Source: Bacteroides sp. 43_108 (GTDB lineage: Bacteria; Bacteroidota; Bacteroidia; Bacteroidales; Bacteroidaceae). Taken from it: a DNA stretch of 64,000 nucleotides. Numbering within the stretch: position 1 is the first letter of the stretch; each line of letters starts with the position of its first letter. The DNA lies in NCBI GenBank assembly GCA_001915545.1, contig MNQS01000122.1, positions 1 through 64,000 on the forward strand, read 5' to 3'. Shown piece after piece: positions 1 through 8,532 of the stretch. The translations under genes and the position numbers were made by a program. The notes beneath the pieces are model-generated. The model was not told the DNA's origin. It worked only from the letters and a program-made list of their open reading frames with translations, and did not search any database.

Positions 1-52
1 CGCCCGCGCCGATGGTACTGCACCGCAATGCGGGAGAGTAGGTCGCCGCCTC
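1..52 (+). rRNA. rrf: 5S ribosomal RNA, 3' end (partial)
   Basis: The window opens inside a 5S rRNA. The stretch containing GATGGTACTGC followed by GGGAGAGTAGGTCGCCGCC is the conserved 3' half of bacterial 5S rRNA (helix IV/loop E and the closing helix I strand). The 5' part lies outside the window, so an rRNA operon precedes base 1. The exact 3' end is estimated from the helix I strand just before the terminator hairpin. Confidence 0.9.
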
Positions 53-60
53 CTTCAAGG

Positions 61-118
61 GTTCTCCCCTTCCTCCGATTCCCGAGCAGGGACGGGGGAA
101 GGGGAGAACTCTTTTTTT
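61..118 (+). terminator. Rho-independent terminator of the rRNA operon
   Basis: GTTCTCCCCTTCC pairs with GGAAGGGGAGAAC across a short loop and is followed by a run of seven T, a strong intrinsic terminator directly after the 5S rRNA. Confidence 0.9.
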
Positions 119-192
119 GTGCGTATGTACATGTACGAGCAGTGTGTAGTTCGGAATTCGTTTGGTTGCCGGCTTCGGACTTGTTTTTCCAA

Positions 193-200
193 TATTTTTG
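193..200 (+). promoter_or_regulatory. -7 box candidate for the AraC-type gene
   Basis: TATTTTTG fits the Bacteroidetes -7 consensus TAnnTTTG and lies about 50 nt before the ATG at 249. No -33 TTTG at the usual 19-21 nt spacing is visible, so this is a weak call. Confidence 0.35.
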
Positions 201-248
201 CTTTTATTTTGCATAGAGAAATTTGATGTCATAAAAACTGAAGCTGTA

Positions 249-656
249 ATGGACAAATCTGTTGATGGTTTTGTGTATGGAAGGCATGTCGAGTCTTCTG
301 TTGTCAATGATATCGGTGACAGAATTTACCATATAATCGTGAATCGAAGAAAGTTCAGAGATTCTGATTATTCTGCCCGATGCTTGGCTGAAGATATAGG
401 AGTTGGACATACGTGCTTGTCAGCAGTTATGCGCATCAGGTTTAAGTGCAGTTATTCAACATTTGTCAACAAGTGCAGAATAAATGAGGCTAAAAAACTT
501 ATGGACTATTCTGAAAACGACAAATATACCTTGGATGACATTTCGCTCATGTCTGGTTTTTCGAACAGACAATCATTTTTCAAGAATTTCAACCGTTTTG
601 CCGGTATGTCGCCTGGTGAGTACAGGAAGAAATTGCGTGAAGGTGGAAAATTGTAA
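249..656 (+). CDS. Small AraC-family helix-turn-helix regulator
   Basis: This 135-residue protein is essentially a lone AraC/XylS DNA-binding domain of about 100 residues: two helix-turn-helix units, the first around the CLAEDIGVG segment and the second in the typical C-terminal block (LDDISLMSGFSNRQSFFKNF, then the FAGMSPGEYRKK tail). There is no N-terminal sensor domain; the residues before the HTH are about 30 and show no fold I recognise. An upstream in-frame TTG (162) would add a hydrophobic leader, but the ATG at 249 is preferred because the HTH needs nothing before it. It lies between the rRNA operon and a peptidase gene on the same strand. Its targets are unknown. Confidence 0.8.
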   Translation: MDKSVDGFVYGRHVESSVVNDIGDRIYHIIVNRRKFRDSDYSARCLAEDIGVGHTCLSAVMRIRFKCSYSTFVNKCRINEAKKLMDYSENDKYTLDDISLMSGFSNRQSFFKNFNRFAGMSPGEYRKKLREGGKL

Positions 657-676
657 AACCTTATAATACTGTTTTA

Positions 677-2716
677 ATGGCAAATTTTTTTAAGATAATG
701 ACTGTATCTATGTTTTTGACAGGAGGTCTCGGTGCAAGTGCGCAGAGTGATGACTTCAAGTATTCTGATGAACGATTTGCAGATCTTCAGATGCTGCGCT
801 ACAAAGTGGATGGATTCGAAGCACTTTCACTTAAGCAAAAAACCTTCATTTATTATCTTACGGAAGCCGCATTGCACGGACGTGATATTCTGTTTGATCA
901 GAACGGCAAGTATAATCTGCGTATACGCAAGATGCTGGAAGCTGTGTATACAGATTTCAAGGGGGATAGGAACTCTGATGAATTCAAGGCTTTTGAAGTA
1001 TATCTCAAAAGGGTTTGGTTCTCAAATGGTATTCACCATCATTACGGATGTGAAAAATTCGATCCGGAATTTTCAGAAAGTTTTTTCAGAAAGGCTGTAG
1101 CTTCTGTAGATAAGTCTTTGCTCCCTTTGGCTGAAGGTCAGACTGTTGAAAACTTGTGCGATGAAATCTGTCCTGTTATTTTTAACCCTGACGTGATGCA
1201 GAAGCGTGTAAACCAGGCTGATGGAGAAGACCTGATACTTACTTCTGCTTGCAATTATTATGATGGCGTGACACAGAAGGAAGCTGAAGATTTCTACAAT
1301 AAGATGCGTGTTCCTAATGACCATGAGCCTATTATGTATGGTATGAACAGCAGATTGGTGAAGACTGCCGATGGAAATATCGTAGAAAAGAAATGGGTTG
1401 CTGATGGTTTATACGGACAGGCAATAAAGAAGATTGTTTATTATCTGGAAAAAGCTGAGCCGTTTGCAGAGAATGAAAAGCAGAAGGCTGTAATACGTAA
1501 ATTGGTTGACTTCTATGAGACCGGTGATCTGAAGATCTTTGACGAATACTCGATTTTGTGGGTTGAAGATACAGATTCTAGAGTAGACTTTGTAAACGGC
1601 TTTATTGAAAGCTACGGAGATCCTCTTGGTCTTAAGAGCAGTTGGGAATCGATTGTTAATTTCAAGGATCTTGAAGCTACTAAGCGAACAGAGACATTAA
1701 GTGCTAATGCTCAGTGGTTTGAAGATCATTCTCCGGTAGATGATGCTTTCAAGAAGGAGAAGGTTAAGGGTATTACTGCAAAGGTAATAACTGCTGCCAT
1801 ATTGGGCGGTGATTTGTATCCTTCTACTGCTATCGGTATAAATCTTCCTAATTCAGACTGGGTTAGAAAAGAGCATGGTTCGAAGTCTGTTACTATAGGT
1901 AATCTTACTGCCGCATACAACAAGGCTGCTATAGGCAGCGGATTCGACGAGGAATTCTGCTATAGCTCTGTAGAGTTGGATCTTTTGAAAAAGTATGGAG
2001 GTCTTACAGATGATTTGCACACCGACCTGCATGAATGTTTGGGACACGGTTCCGGAAAGATGATGCCAGGTGCCAGTGCTGATTCTTTGAAGGTTTATGG
2101 ATCTACTATAGAGGAAGCTCGCGCCGACCTTTTCGGATTGTACTACATGGCTGATCAGAAAATGATAGATCTCGGTCTGATTCCTTTACCTGAGGCGTAC
2201 AAGGCTCAGTATTACAGCTATATGATGAATGGTTTGATGACTCAGCTTGTAAGAATAGAGTTGGGCAACAACATTGAAGAGGCACACATGAGAAATCGCG
2301 CCATCATTGCTCGTTGGGCATACGAAAAAGGAAAGAAGGACAATGTGGTAGAACTTGTCAAGCGTGATGGCAAAACTTTCGTTAAGGTCAACGATTATGT
2401 GAAACTTCGTGAGCTGTTCGGAGCATTGCTTGCAGAGATTCAGAGAATAAAGAGTACCGGCGATTTCAATGCCGCCAGAGATATGGTTGAGAATTATGGC
2501 GTTAAGATAGATCCTGTGCTGCACAAGGAGATTCTCGAACGCTACAAGAAGCTTAATCTTGCTCCATACAAAGGATTTATAAACCCTGTATATACTGCAG
2601 TTAAGGATGCTTCAGGCAACATTACTGATGTAAAAGTTGATTACACTGAATCTTATGAGGATCAGATGTTGAGATACAGCCGTGACTATTCTGATCTGCC
2701 GTATATAAACGAATAA
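677..2716 (+). CDS. Dipeptidyl peptidase III (M49 family), exported
   Basis: Zinc exopeptidase predicted to remove dipeptides from peptide N-termini. The M49 signature HECLGH (HExxxH, residues about 452-457) and the second motif EEARAD (about 479-484), which supplies the third zinc ligand, are both present. The length of 679 residues is normal for the family. The first 22 residues (MANFFKIMTVSMFLTGGLGASA then QS) form a signal peptide, so the enzyme should act in the periplasm or outside. The gene starts 20 nt after the AraC-type gene, and the next gene starts 10 nt after its stop, which suggests cotranscription. M49 enzymes of gut Bacteroidales are often exported in this way. Confidence 0.92.
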   Translation: MANFFKIMTVSMFLTGGLGASAQSDDFKYSDERFADLQMLRYKVDGFEALSLKQKTFIYYLTEAALHGRDILFDQNGKYNLRIRKMLEAVYTDFKGDRNSDEFKAFEVYLKRVWFSNGIHHHYGCEKFDPEFSESFFRKAVASVDKSLLPLAEGQTVENLCDEICPVIFNPDVMQKRVNQADGEDLILTSACNYYDGVTQKEAEDFYNKMRVPNDHEPIMYGMNSRLVKTADGNIVEKKWVADGLYGQAIKKIVYYLEKAEPFAENEKQKAVIRKLVDFYETGDLKIFDEYSILWVEDTDSRVDFVNGFIESYGDPLGLKSSWESIVNFKDLEATKRTETLSANAQWFEDHSPVDDAFKKEKVKGITAKVITAAILGGDLYPSTAIGINLPNSDWVRKEHGSKSVTIGNLTAAYNKAAIGSGFDEEFCYSSVELDLLKKYGGLTDDLHTDLHECLGHGSGKMMPGASADSLKVYGSTIEEARADLFGLYYMADQKMIDLGLIPLPEAYKAQYYSYMMNGLMTQLVRIELGNNIEEAHMRNRAIIARWAYEKGKKDNVVELVKRDGKTFVKVNDYVKLRELFGALLAEIQRIKSTGDFNAARDMVENYGVKIDPVLHKEILERYKKLNLAPYKGFINPVYTAVKDASGNITDVKVDYTESYEDQMLRYSRDYSDLPYINE

Positions 2717-2726
2717 GGAATTGTAT

Positions 2727-3431
2727 ATGTTGGAATCAGATATGCGTGGACTATCGCCTGACGATGCGATCAGACAGCATATAAAAGATATAAAGAAGGA
2801 ACTCCATGCTTTTATGAATGGAGTTGCTTCTTCTAGTATGCGGAATAATGGCATTGACGGTTATAGGGTTATATTCGGCGTTGATGTTGTTCGTTTGAAA
2901 GAATTGGCGTCGGAGTATGGTAAAAATCATGCATTGGCCCAGGAATTATGGAAAGAGAGTGTGCGTGAATGCAAAATTCTTGCAACGATGATTCAGCCGG
3001 TTGAAAGTTTTTATCCTGAAATAGCTGATATATGGGTTTCAGACATAAAGACACAGGAAATGGCCGAGCAGGCTTGCATGAATCTCTTCCAATTTCTTCC
3101 GTATGCTTCTGAGAAGGCTTTTGAGTGGATGGCAGATGAACGTGACTTTGTGCAGATGTGCGGCTTTCTGTTGTGCATACATCTTATGAGACGTGCCGAG
3201 TTCAACGATAGTTCCTTGAATGAGTTCGTAGATCAGGCTTTGGCTTCTTTCCATACGGATTCTACGTCGTTGAAGAAGGTTGTATGGCGGTCGATGTCGA
3301 ATTTTGCAGAACTCTCAGCTGATAATGCGCGCAAGCTTCGGGAGTGTATGATCGGTTATGGATGGGACAAGGATGAAAATCTGAAGCCTTATGTCGATTA
3401 TATTGCGGATTTTGCTAAAGAAGAGGTCTGA
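2727..3431 (+). CDS. Divergent AlkD-like HEAT-repeat protein
   Basis: This 234-residue, all-helical protein resembles the DNA alkylation repair (AlkC/AlkD) superfamily: the block RLKELASEYGKNHALAQELW and the following R/C-rich helix match the usual 'lrxLAkxxgxxxxLAxxLW' repeat. The aspartate of the AlkD active site may be the D of IADIWVSDI, but the conserved Arg of the next helix seems to be replaced (DFVQMCGFLLC), so base excision activity is doubtful. The start at 2727 is chosen because AAGGAA lies 6 nt before it. It follows the M49 gene by 10 nt. A second, more typical AlkD-like gene lies at 6245. Confidence 0.7.
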   Translation: MLESDMRGLSPDDAIRQHIKDIKKELHAFMNGVASSSMRNNGIDGYRVIFGVDVVRLKELASEYGKNHALAQELWKESVRECKILATMIQPVESFYPEIADIWVSDIKTQEMAEQACMNLFQFLPYASEKAFEWMADERDFVQMCGFLLCIHLMRRAEFNDSSLNEFVDQALASFHTDSTSLKKVVWRSMSNFAELSADNARKLRECMIGYGWDKDENLKPYVDYIADFAKEEV

Positions 3432-3451
3432 CAGCAAAAAAAACAATAATA

Positions 3452-3483
3452 TTTGCTGTGGATAGGGAAAAAATATAAATTTG
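3452..3483 (+). promoter_or_regulatory. Promoter of the Fur-family gene
   Basis: TTTG at 3452-3455 and TAAATTTG at 3476-3483 are separated by 20 nt, a perfect match to the Bacteroidetes sigma-ABfr promoter (TTTG-N19-21-TAnnTTTG). The -7 box ends 17 nt before the ATG at 3501. Confidence 0.75.
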
Positions 3484-3500
3484 TATTTCGTATCAGCTGT

Positions 3501-3989
3501 ATGAATATGAATGCCGTGGACATTATGGAGTCTGTAAGAAAAATGTTTGCAGACTACATGGATATGAACAAGTTCAGGAAGACGCCAGAAAGGTTTGCCA
3601 TTCTTGAAACCGTTTATTCAATGCCGGGGCATTTCAATATTGAAGAGCTGTATGAAAAACTGCTGAGCGACGGACATTTTAGAGTGAGCCGGGCTACAGT
3701 TTATAATACAATGGAGTTGATTCTTGATGCCGGTTTGGTGTTAAGGCATCAGTTTTCCGGAACTAGGGTTGAATACGAGAAATGCTTCAATGTGCGCCCG
3801 CATAATCATAAAATATGCATAATGTGCGGAGAAGTATCAGAATTCAGCAACGACGGATTGGACAGAACCATATCGGAAATGAGAATACCCCGGTTCAAAC
3901 AGAGCATGTATTCGCTTTATGTATATGGCTTGTGTTCGAAATGTCAGACAAAAATTAAGCGTGCAAAAAAACAGGAAACTAAAAAATAG
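3501..3989 (+). CDS. Fur-family metal-dependent transcription regulator
   Basis: This 162-residue protein has the Fur fold: an N-terminal winged helix (RKTPERFAILETVYSMPGHF, then VSRATVYNTMELILDAGLV, the recognition helix) and a C-terminal metal and dimer domain with the HNHKICIMCG motif and a second CSKC pair, the two Cys pairs that bind structural zinc. Whether it senses iron, zinc or peroxide cannot be told from sequence. The start at ATG 3501 fits the promoter just upstream; an upstream in-frame TTG at 3453 lies within that promoter. purA begins 6 nt after the stop, so the two are probably cotranscribed, an arrangement I believe is common in Bacteroidales. Confidence 0.9.
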   Translation: MNMNAVDIMESVRKMFADYMDMNKFRKTPERFAILETVYSMPGHFNIEELYEKLLSDGHFRVSRATVYNTMELILDAGLVLRHQFSGTRVEYEKCFNVRPHNHKICIMCGEVSEFSNDGLDRTISEMRIPRFKQSMYSLYVYGLCSKCQTKIKRAKKQETKK

Positions 3990-3995
3990 CAACTT

Positions 3996-5264
3996 ATGAA
4001 AGTAGATGTGCTTCTTGGTCTTCAGTGGGGCGATGAAGGCAAAGGTAAAGTGGTAGACGTCTTGACACCTAATTATGATGTTGTCGCACGTTTCCAGGGT
4101 GGCCCTAATGCAGGTCACACGCTCGAGTTTGAGGGAGAAAAATATGTCCTGCGCTCAATACCGTCTGGTATCTTCCAGGGCAATAAGATAAACATTATCG
4201 GCAATGGCGTTGTTCTTGCTCCAGATTTGTTTATGGAGGAAGCTAAGGCTTTGGAGGCTTCAGGACATGATTTGCGTTCAAGACTTCATATTTCAAAGAA
4301 AGCTCATCTCATAATGCCTACACACCGTATACTCGACGCTGCTTATGAGGCTGCCAAAGGTAAGAACAAGGTAGGTACAACGGGTAAGGGTATTGGCCCT
4401 ACTTATACTGACAAGGTAAGTAGAAATGGTCTTAGAGTCGGCGATATCCTTGAAAATTTCGAGGAAAAGTATGCTGCTCACAAGGCTAGACATGAGGAAA
4501 TGCTGAAAGCACTCAATTATACCAATTATGATATTTCTGAAGTTGAAAAGAAATGGATGGAAGGTATCGAGTACATGAAGCAGTTCCCATTGGTTGACAG
4601 CGAACACGAAATAAACAGATTGCTGAAAGAGGGCAAGAACGTTCTTTGCGAAGGTGCACAGGGCACTATGCTTGATGTTGACTTCGGTTCTTATCCGTTT
4701 GTAACTTCTTCAAACACAATTTGTGCAGGTGCTTGTGTCGGCCTTGGAGTTGGTCCGAATAAGATCGGTGATGTATTCGGTATAATAAAAGCTTACTGTA
4801 CAAGAGTCGGTGCAGGTCCTTTCCCAACAGAGCTGTTTGACGAGACAGGTGCAAAGATTCGTGAGATCGGTCATGAATATGGTGCAGTTACCGGTCGCGA
4901 ACGTCGTTGCGGTTGGATTGACCTTGTTGCATTGAAGTATGCCATTATGGTCAGTGGTGTTACTAAGCTTATAATGATGAAGAGCGACGTGCTTGATGGT
5001 TTCAAGACTGTAAAGGCTTGTGTTGCATATAAGCTTAAGAACGGCGATGTCATTGATTATTTCCCATTTGATATATCTGACGGCGTAGAACCTGTATATG
5101 TTGAAATGGAAGGATGGAATCAGGATCTGACAAAGATGACATCTGAGGCAGAGTTCCCTAAGGCTTTCAAGGATTATATCGCATTCTTGGAGAAAGAGCT
5201 TGAGACTCCGATTTCTATTGTTTCTGTAGGTCCGGACCGTGAACAGACAATCGTAAGAAAATAA
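3996..5264 (+). CDS. purA: Adenylosuccinate synthetase
   Basis: PurA joins IMP and aspartate with GTP to give adenylosuccinate, the first step from IMP to AMP. The N-terminal P-loop variant QWGDEGKGK (residues 10-18) with its catalytic Asp and Lys, the GGPNAGHT loop, the GTTGKGIGPTYTDK segment and GAQGTMLDVDFG are all intact. The length (422 residues) is typical. It follows the Fur-family gene by 6 nt and ends at a strong terminator. Confidence 0.98.
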   Translation: MKVDVLLGLQWGDEGKGKVVDVLTPNYDVVARFQGGPNAGHTLEFEGEKYVLRSIPSGIFQGNKINIIGNGVVLAPDLFMEEAKALEASGHDLRSRLHISKKAHLIMPTHRILDAAYEAAKGKNKVGTTGKGIGPTYTDKVSRNGLRVGDILENFEEKYAAHKARHEEMLKALNYTNYDISEVEKKWMEGIEYMKQFPLVDSEHEINRLLKEGKNVLCEGAQGTMLDVDFGSYPFVTSSNTICAGACVGLGVGPNKIGDVFGIIKAYCTRVGAGPFPTELFDETGAKIREIGHEYGAVTGRERRCGWIDLVALKYAIMVSGVTKLIMMKSDVLDGFKTVKACVAYKLKNGDVIDYFPFDISDGVEPVYVEMEGWNQDLTKMTSEAEFPKAFKDYIAFLEKELETPISIVSVGPDREQTIVRK

Positions 5265-5289
5265 GTCAGTTATAACTGTTATGAATATT

Positions 5290-5338
5290 AGGCTTTTCCT
5301 TATGTCCGCATGTAGGATATGGGAAAAGCCTTTTTTTG
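5290..5338 (+). terminator. Terminator after purA
   Basis: AGGCTTTTCC pairs with GGAAAAGCC around a loop of about 21 nt and is followed by seven T. Confidence 0.9.
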
Positions 5339-5504
5339 TACATTTTGTCAGTATATGTTCTGTATTTTAGTTAATGTTTATGAAGTCTTATGAATTGAAC
5401 TGACAAAATTGATGCAGATAGTATTGCTTTTCTTATTTTTGGCCTGATATTTGTATATGTATTGAATGTAAAAGAAAAATATTATAAACGTAAAAGATTA
5501 ATTT

Positions 5505-6248
5505 ATGGATGCATTTAATTTGGCATTTTATTATGGTGGATATGGAATGGGAGCAAGTGCTATGTATTGGATTCTGTTCATAGGTATAGCAGTTGTCAGT
5601 TTTCTGGTTCAGGCAAATCTGAAGAGCAAATTCAAAAGATATTCAGAGATTCCTTCTTATGGAGGCATGACAGGCAAGGAAATTGCGGAAAAGATGCTTC
5701 ATGACAATGGAATATATGACGTGAAAGTGGTAAGTACAGACGGAATATTGTCGGACCATTATAATCCGGAGACTAAAACTGTCAACTTGAGCGAGGATGT
5801 ATATTCTGGCAGAAATATAGCTGCTGCATCAGTTGCAGCTCATGAGTGCGGACATGCGGTACAGCATGCTTTTGCTTACGGACCTCTTCAGCTGCGTTCA
5901 AGTCTTGTTCCGGTTGTAAGTTTTTCTTCAAAATGGATGACTTGGGTGCTTCTCGCAGGAATGCTTATGATAAGCTATACCGGTTCTGGAACTTTACTCT
6001 TGATTGGTATAATCCTGTTTGCTCTTACAACATTGTTCAGTTTCGTAACATTGCCTGTTGAGATTGATGCAAGCAGAAGAGCAGTTGCTTGGCTTGACAA
6101 GTCGGGAATGACTGACCGTCAGACACATGCTGCAGCGGTTGACGCCCTGCGTTCTGCAGCTTATACTTATGTAGTTGCAGCATTGAGCTCTTTGGCTACT
6201 TTGCTTTATTACATCTCGATATTCTTGGGAGGACGAAGAAGCGAATGA
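5505..6248 (+). CDS. Membrane zinc metallopeptidase, YugP-like
   Basis: A 247-residue inner-membrane protein of the YugP-like zinc peptidase family (Pfam Zn_peptidase_2). The zinc site HECGHAVQH lies at residues 113-121, flanked by a membrane segment near residues 16-35, two more around 145-190 and one near the C-terminus (about 222-240). The PVEIDASRRAVAWL block after the central membrane pair is characteristic of the family and probably supplies the third ligand. Substrates are not known. Its last 4 nt overlap the start of the next gene (ATGA), indicating translational coupling. A -7-like TATTTTTG with a loosely spaced TTG lies at 5409-5441. Confidence 0.88.
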   Translation: MDAFNLAFYYGGYGMGASAMYWILFIGIAVVSFLVQANLKSKFKRYSEIPSYGGMTGKEIAEKMLHDNGIYDVKVVSTDGILSDHYNPETKTVNLSEDVYSGRNIAAASVAAHECGHAVQHAFAYGPLQLRSSLVPVVSFSSKWMTWVLLAGMLMISYTGSGTLLLIGIILFALTTLFSFVTLPVEIDASRRAVAWLDKSGMTDRQTHAAAVDALRSAAYTYVVAALSSLATLLYYISIFLGGRRSE

Positions 6249-6934
6249 TAAGTCAGGAATATATAAAAGATAGTTTGGAAAAAATGGCAGATGCAAAGTA
6301 TCGCGACTTTGTGTCTGCCATTAATCCTTATAATGGCGAGGTGTATGGTGTCCGGCTTCCTTTGCTTCGCAAATTTGCAAAAGAAATTGTCAAGGAAGGA
6401 TATAATGTGGATTTTTTGAACTTGCCGAATGTTGATTCTGTGGAGGAGCGTATGCTTCATGGTTTCGTAATAGGTTATTCAGGTTTTGACTTCAATACTT
6501 TATTGGCGTATATAAAGGATTTTGTTTCAAAGATTGATTGTTGGGCTGTATGCGACAGCTGCTGTTCAACTTTTAAAGGTGTAAAAAAGGATCTTCCTTC
6601 AACATTTTCTTTTTCTTTGGGCTATCTTAAATCCGATAAGGAGTTTGAGCAGCGTTTCGGACTTGTTATGCTGATTTGTTATTTCATTGTTGATGATTAT
6701 ATCGACAGAGTAATAAATGAGCTTAAACAGGTGTCGGTGAATGCGTATTATTCAAAGATGTCGTTGGCTTGGTGTGTTGCTGAATGCTTTATAAAGTATC
6801 CTGAAAAATCTTTGGAACTCGTTCAGGATATGGCGAAAGATATAGATCTCTTCCGTATGACAAAAAGAAAAATTCTCGATTCGTACAGAGTGGATTGTAG
6901 GTACAAGGATATTATACGCAGTATGCAAATGTAG
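6245..6934 (+). CDS. DNA alkylation repair protein, AlkD-like
   Basis: This 229-residue HEAT-like repeat protein matches AlkD DNA glycosylases, which remove bulky or cationic alkylated purines. The N-terminal GVRLPLLRKFAKEI block is the family hallmark. Putative active-site residues are W and D in the CWAVCDSCCS segment (about residues 100-106) and an Arg in the next helix (FEQRFGLVMLICY). The start codon overlaps the stop of the YugP-like gene. It is the more canonical of two AlkD-like proteins here; the other is at 2727. Confidence 0.85.
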   Translation: MISQEYIKDSLEKMADAKYRDFVSAINPYNGEVYGVRLPLLRKFAKEIVKEGYNVDFLNLPNVDSVEERMLHGFVIGYSGFDFNTLLAYIKDFVSKIDCWAVCDSCCSTFKGVKKDLPSTFSFSLGYLKSDKEFEQRFGLVMLICYFIVDDYIDRVINELKQVSVNAYYSKMSLAWCVAECFIKYPEKSLELVQDMAKDIDLFRMTKRKILDSYRVDCRYKDIIRSMQM

Positions 6935-6965
6935 TTAGCAAAAAAAATACTATTTTTGTGCTAAC
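6934..6965 (+). promoter_or_regulatory. Inverted repeat with -7 box upstream of rpoN
   Basis: GTTAGCAAAAA and TTTTTGTGCTAAC form an inverted repeat that starts right after the AlkD-like stop codon and ends 20 nt before the rpoN start. The right arm contains TATTTTTG (6951-6958), a perfect Bacteroidetes -7 box. The A and T runs in the arms would also let the hairpin end transcription. It may be a terminator, an rpoN promoter with an operator, or both; no good -33 box is visible. Confidence 0.5.
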
Positions 6966-6985
6966 TAATAAGATTTGTAGTAACA

Positions 6986-8488
6986 ATGGCGCAATCGCAA
7001 AACTTACATCAGACGCAGACTGAAAGTCAGATCCAGAAGCTGTCACCGCAACAGCTTATGGTGGTGAAACTTGTCGAATTGCCTTTGGCAGATCTGGAGG
7101 AACGCGTAAAAAACGAAGTTATCGATAATGTTGCATTGGAAGAAGGACCTGACAGGGCACATGAGATGGACAGCACTGAGGGTTCTGATATGTCGGAAGA
7201 CGATTACTCTGAAGGACGTATCGATGATGCCAACGGCGACATTGGCGACTATGCCTCTCCTGACGACATTCCATCTTACATTGTCAACAGACGTGAAACA
7301 GAAGGAGTGGAAATCCCTATAGGTGATACGAAGTCGTTCATCGACGACCTTTTGAATCAGATGTCGGAATATGACATAACCGAGCATCAGCGCGATTTGA
7401 TAGAATATCTTATTGGTTCGCTTAATCAGAATGGTTTTATTGACAGGCCGATAGACAGTATTGTTGATGAACTGGTAATTTATCACAATATTGAAACCGA
7501 CGAGAAAGAATTGGAGGAAGCTTTGCATATCCTTCAGGAATTCGATCCGCCGGGAATAGGTGCACGGGATTTGCGTGAATGTCTGCTTATCCAGATACAG
7601 CGTGAGCTGAATGATACCGATTCTTCGAAAAATCCAGAAAAGTATTCTCTTTTGGAACTGGAGTATAAGATAATATCTGATTACTACAATCTGTTTGTCA
7701 ATAAGAATACAGATAAGCTTTTGTCCGTTTTGGAAGTTGACAGCGAAACCTTGCGCAAGGCTTTCGAGAGCATCGGAAAATTGAATCCGCATCCTGGAAG
7801 TGCCTTATGTGAAGCTTCAGATGACCGTGTGCAGACTGTCATACCTGATTTTATCGTAGAAACAGACGGAGATGGAGGCATAAATCTTACACTTAATGAT
7901 GGCGATGTGCCGGAATTGCATGTCAGCCGTGAATATGTCGACCAGCTTTCGGAATATCAGAAGAATCAGAAGAACATGAAGCGTGACGAAAAGGAAGCTT
8001 TTTTCTATACAAAGCAGAAGGTCGATGCTGCGCGCATGTTCATTGATTCGATAAAGCAGAGACGCCACACCTTGTACGTCACGATGAAGGCTATAATAGA
8101 ACTTCAGCACGATTTCTTCATTACACAGGACGATGATGTTCTTAAGCCTATGATTCTCCGTGATGTTGCAGAGAAAGCTCATCTTGACATTTCAACAGTT
8201 TCACGTGTAAGAAACAGCAAGTATGTCATGATTGACGGCAATGTCTATTCGCTTAAACATTTCTTTGAACGTACACGTACAAACTCTGAAGGTGAAGAGC
8301 TTTCTGCCAGAAAGGTTGTGCAGGCAATAAAGGCTCTTATCGACGCTGAAGATAAGTCAAATCCTTATTCGGACGAAAAGATTGTTTCACTATTGACCGG
8401 TATGGGCGTTAATATAAAGCGCCGTACAGTAGCAAAGTATCGTGATGAGATAGGTTATCCGATTGCAAAGTTGAGAAAGAAATTTTAG
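6986..8488 (+). CDS. rpoN: RNA polymerase sigma-54 factor
   Basis: RpoN directs RNA polymerase to -24/-12 promoters and needs an AAA+ activator. All three regions are visible in 500 residues: a glutamine-rich region I (residues 1-50, LSPQQLMVVKLVELPLADLE), an acidic region II (about 55-110), and region III with the core-binding and HTH parts, ending in the RpoN box RRTVAKYRDEIGYP close to the C-terminus. The ATG start gives the expected Q-rich N-terminus. A sigma-54-dependent regulator that could use it is encoded at the right end of this window. Confidence 0.97.
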   Translation: MAQSQNLHQTQTESQIQKLSPQQLMVVKLVELPLADLEERVKNEVIDNVALEEGPDRAHEMDSTEGSDMSEDDYSEGRIDDANGDIGDYASPDDIPSYIVNRRETEGVEIPIGDTKSFIDDLLNQMSEYDITEHQRDLIEYLIGSLNQNGFIDRPIDSIVDELVIYHNIETDEKELEEALHILQEFDPPGIGARDLRECLLIQIQRELNDTDSSKNPEKYSLLELEYKIISDYYNLFVNKNTDKLLSVLEVDSETLRKAFESIGKLNPHPGSALCEASDDRVQTVIPDFIVETDGDGGINLTLNDGDVPELHVSREYVDQLSEYQKNQKNMKRDEKEAFFYTKQKVDAARMFIDSIKQRRHTLYVTMKAIIELQHDFFITQDDDVLKPMILRDVAEKAHLDISTVSRVRNSKYVMIDGNVYSLKHFFERTRTNSEGEELSARKVVQAIKALIDAEDKSNPYSDEKIVSLLTGMGVNIKRRTVAKYRDEIGYPIAKLRKKF

Positions 8489-8532
8489 TTGAATGTCATT
8501 GTACTATTTTCAGGCATTTATGCCATTATTGG

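Noticed and set aside
28..216. Small open frame at the left edge
   Set aside because: It overlaps the 5S rRNA and its terminator and begins inside the rRNA.
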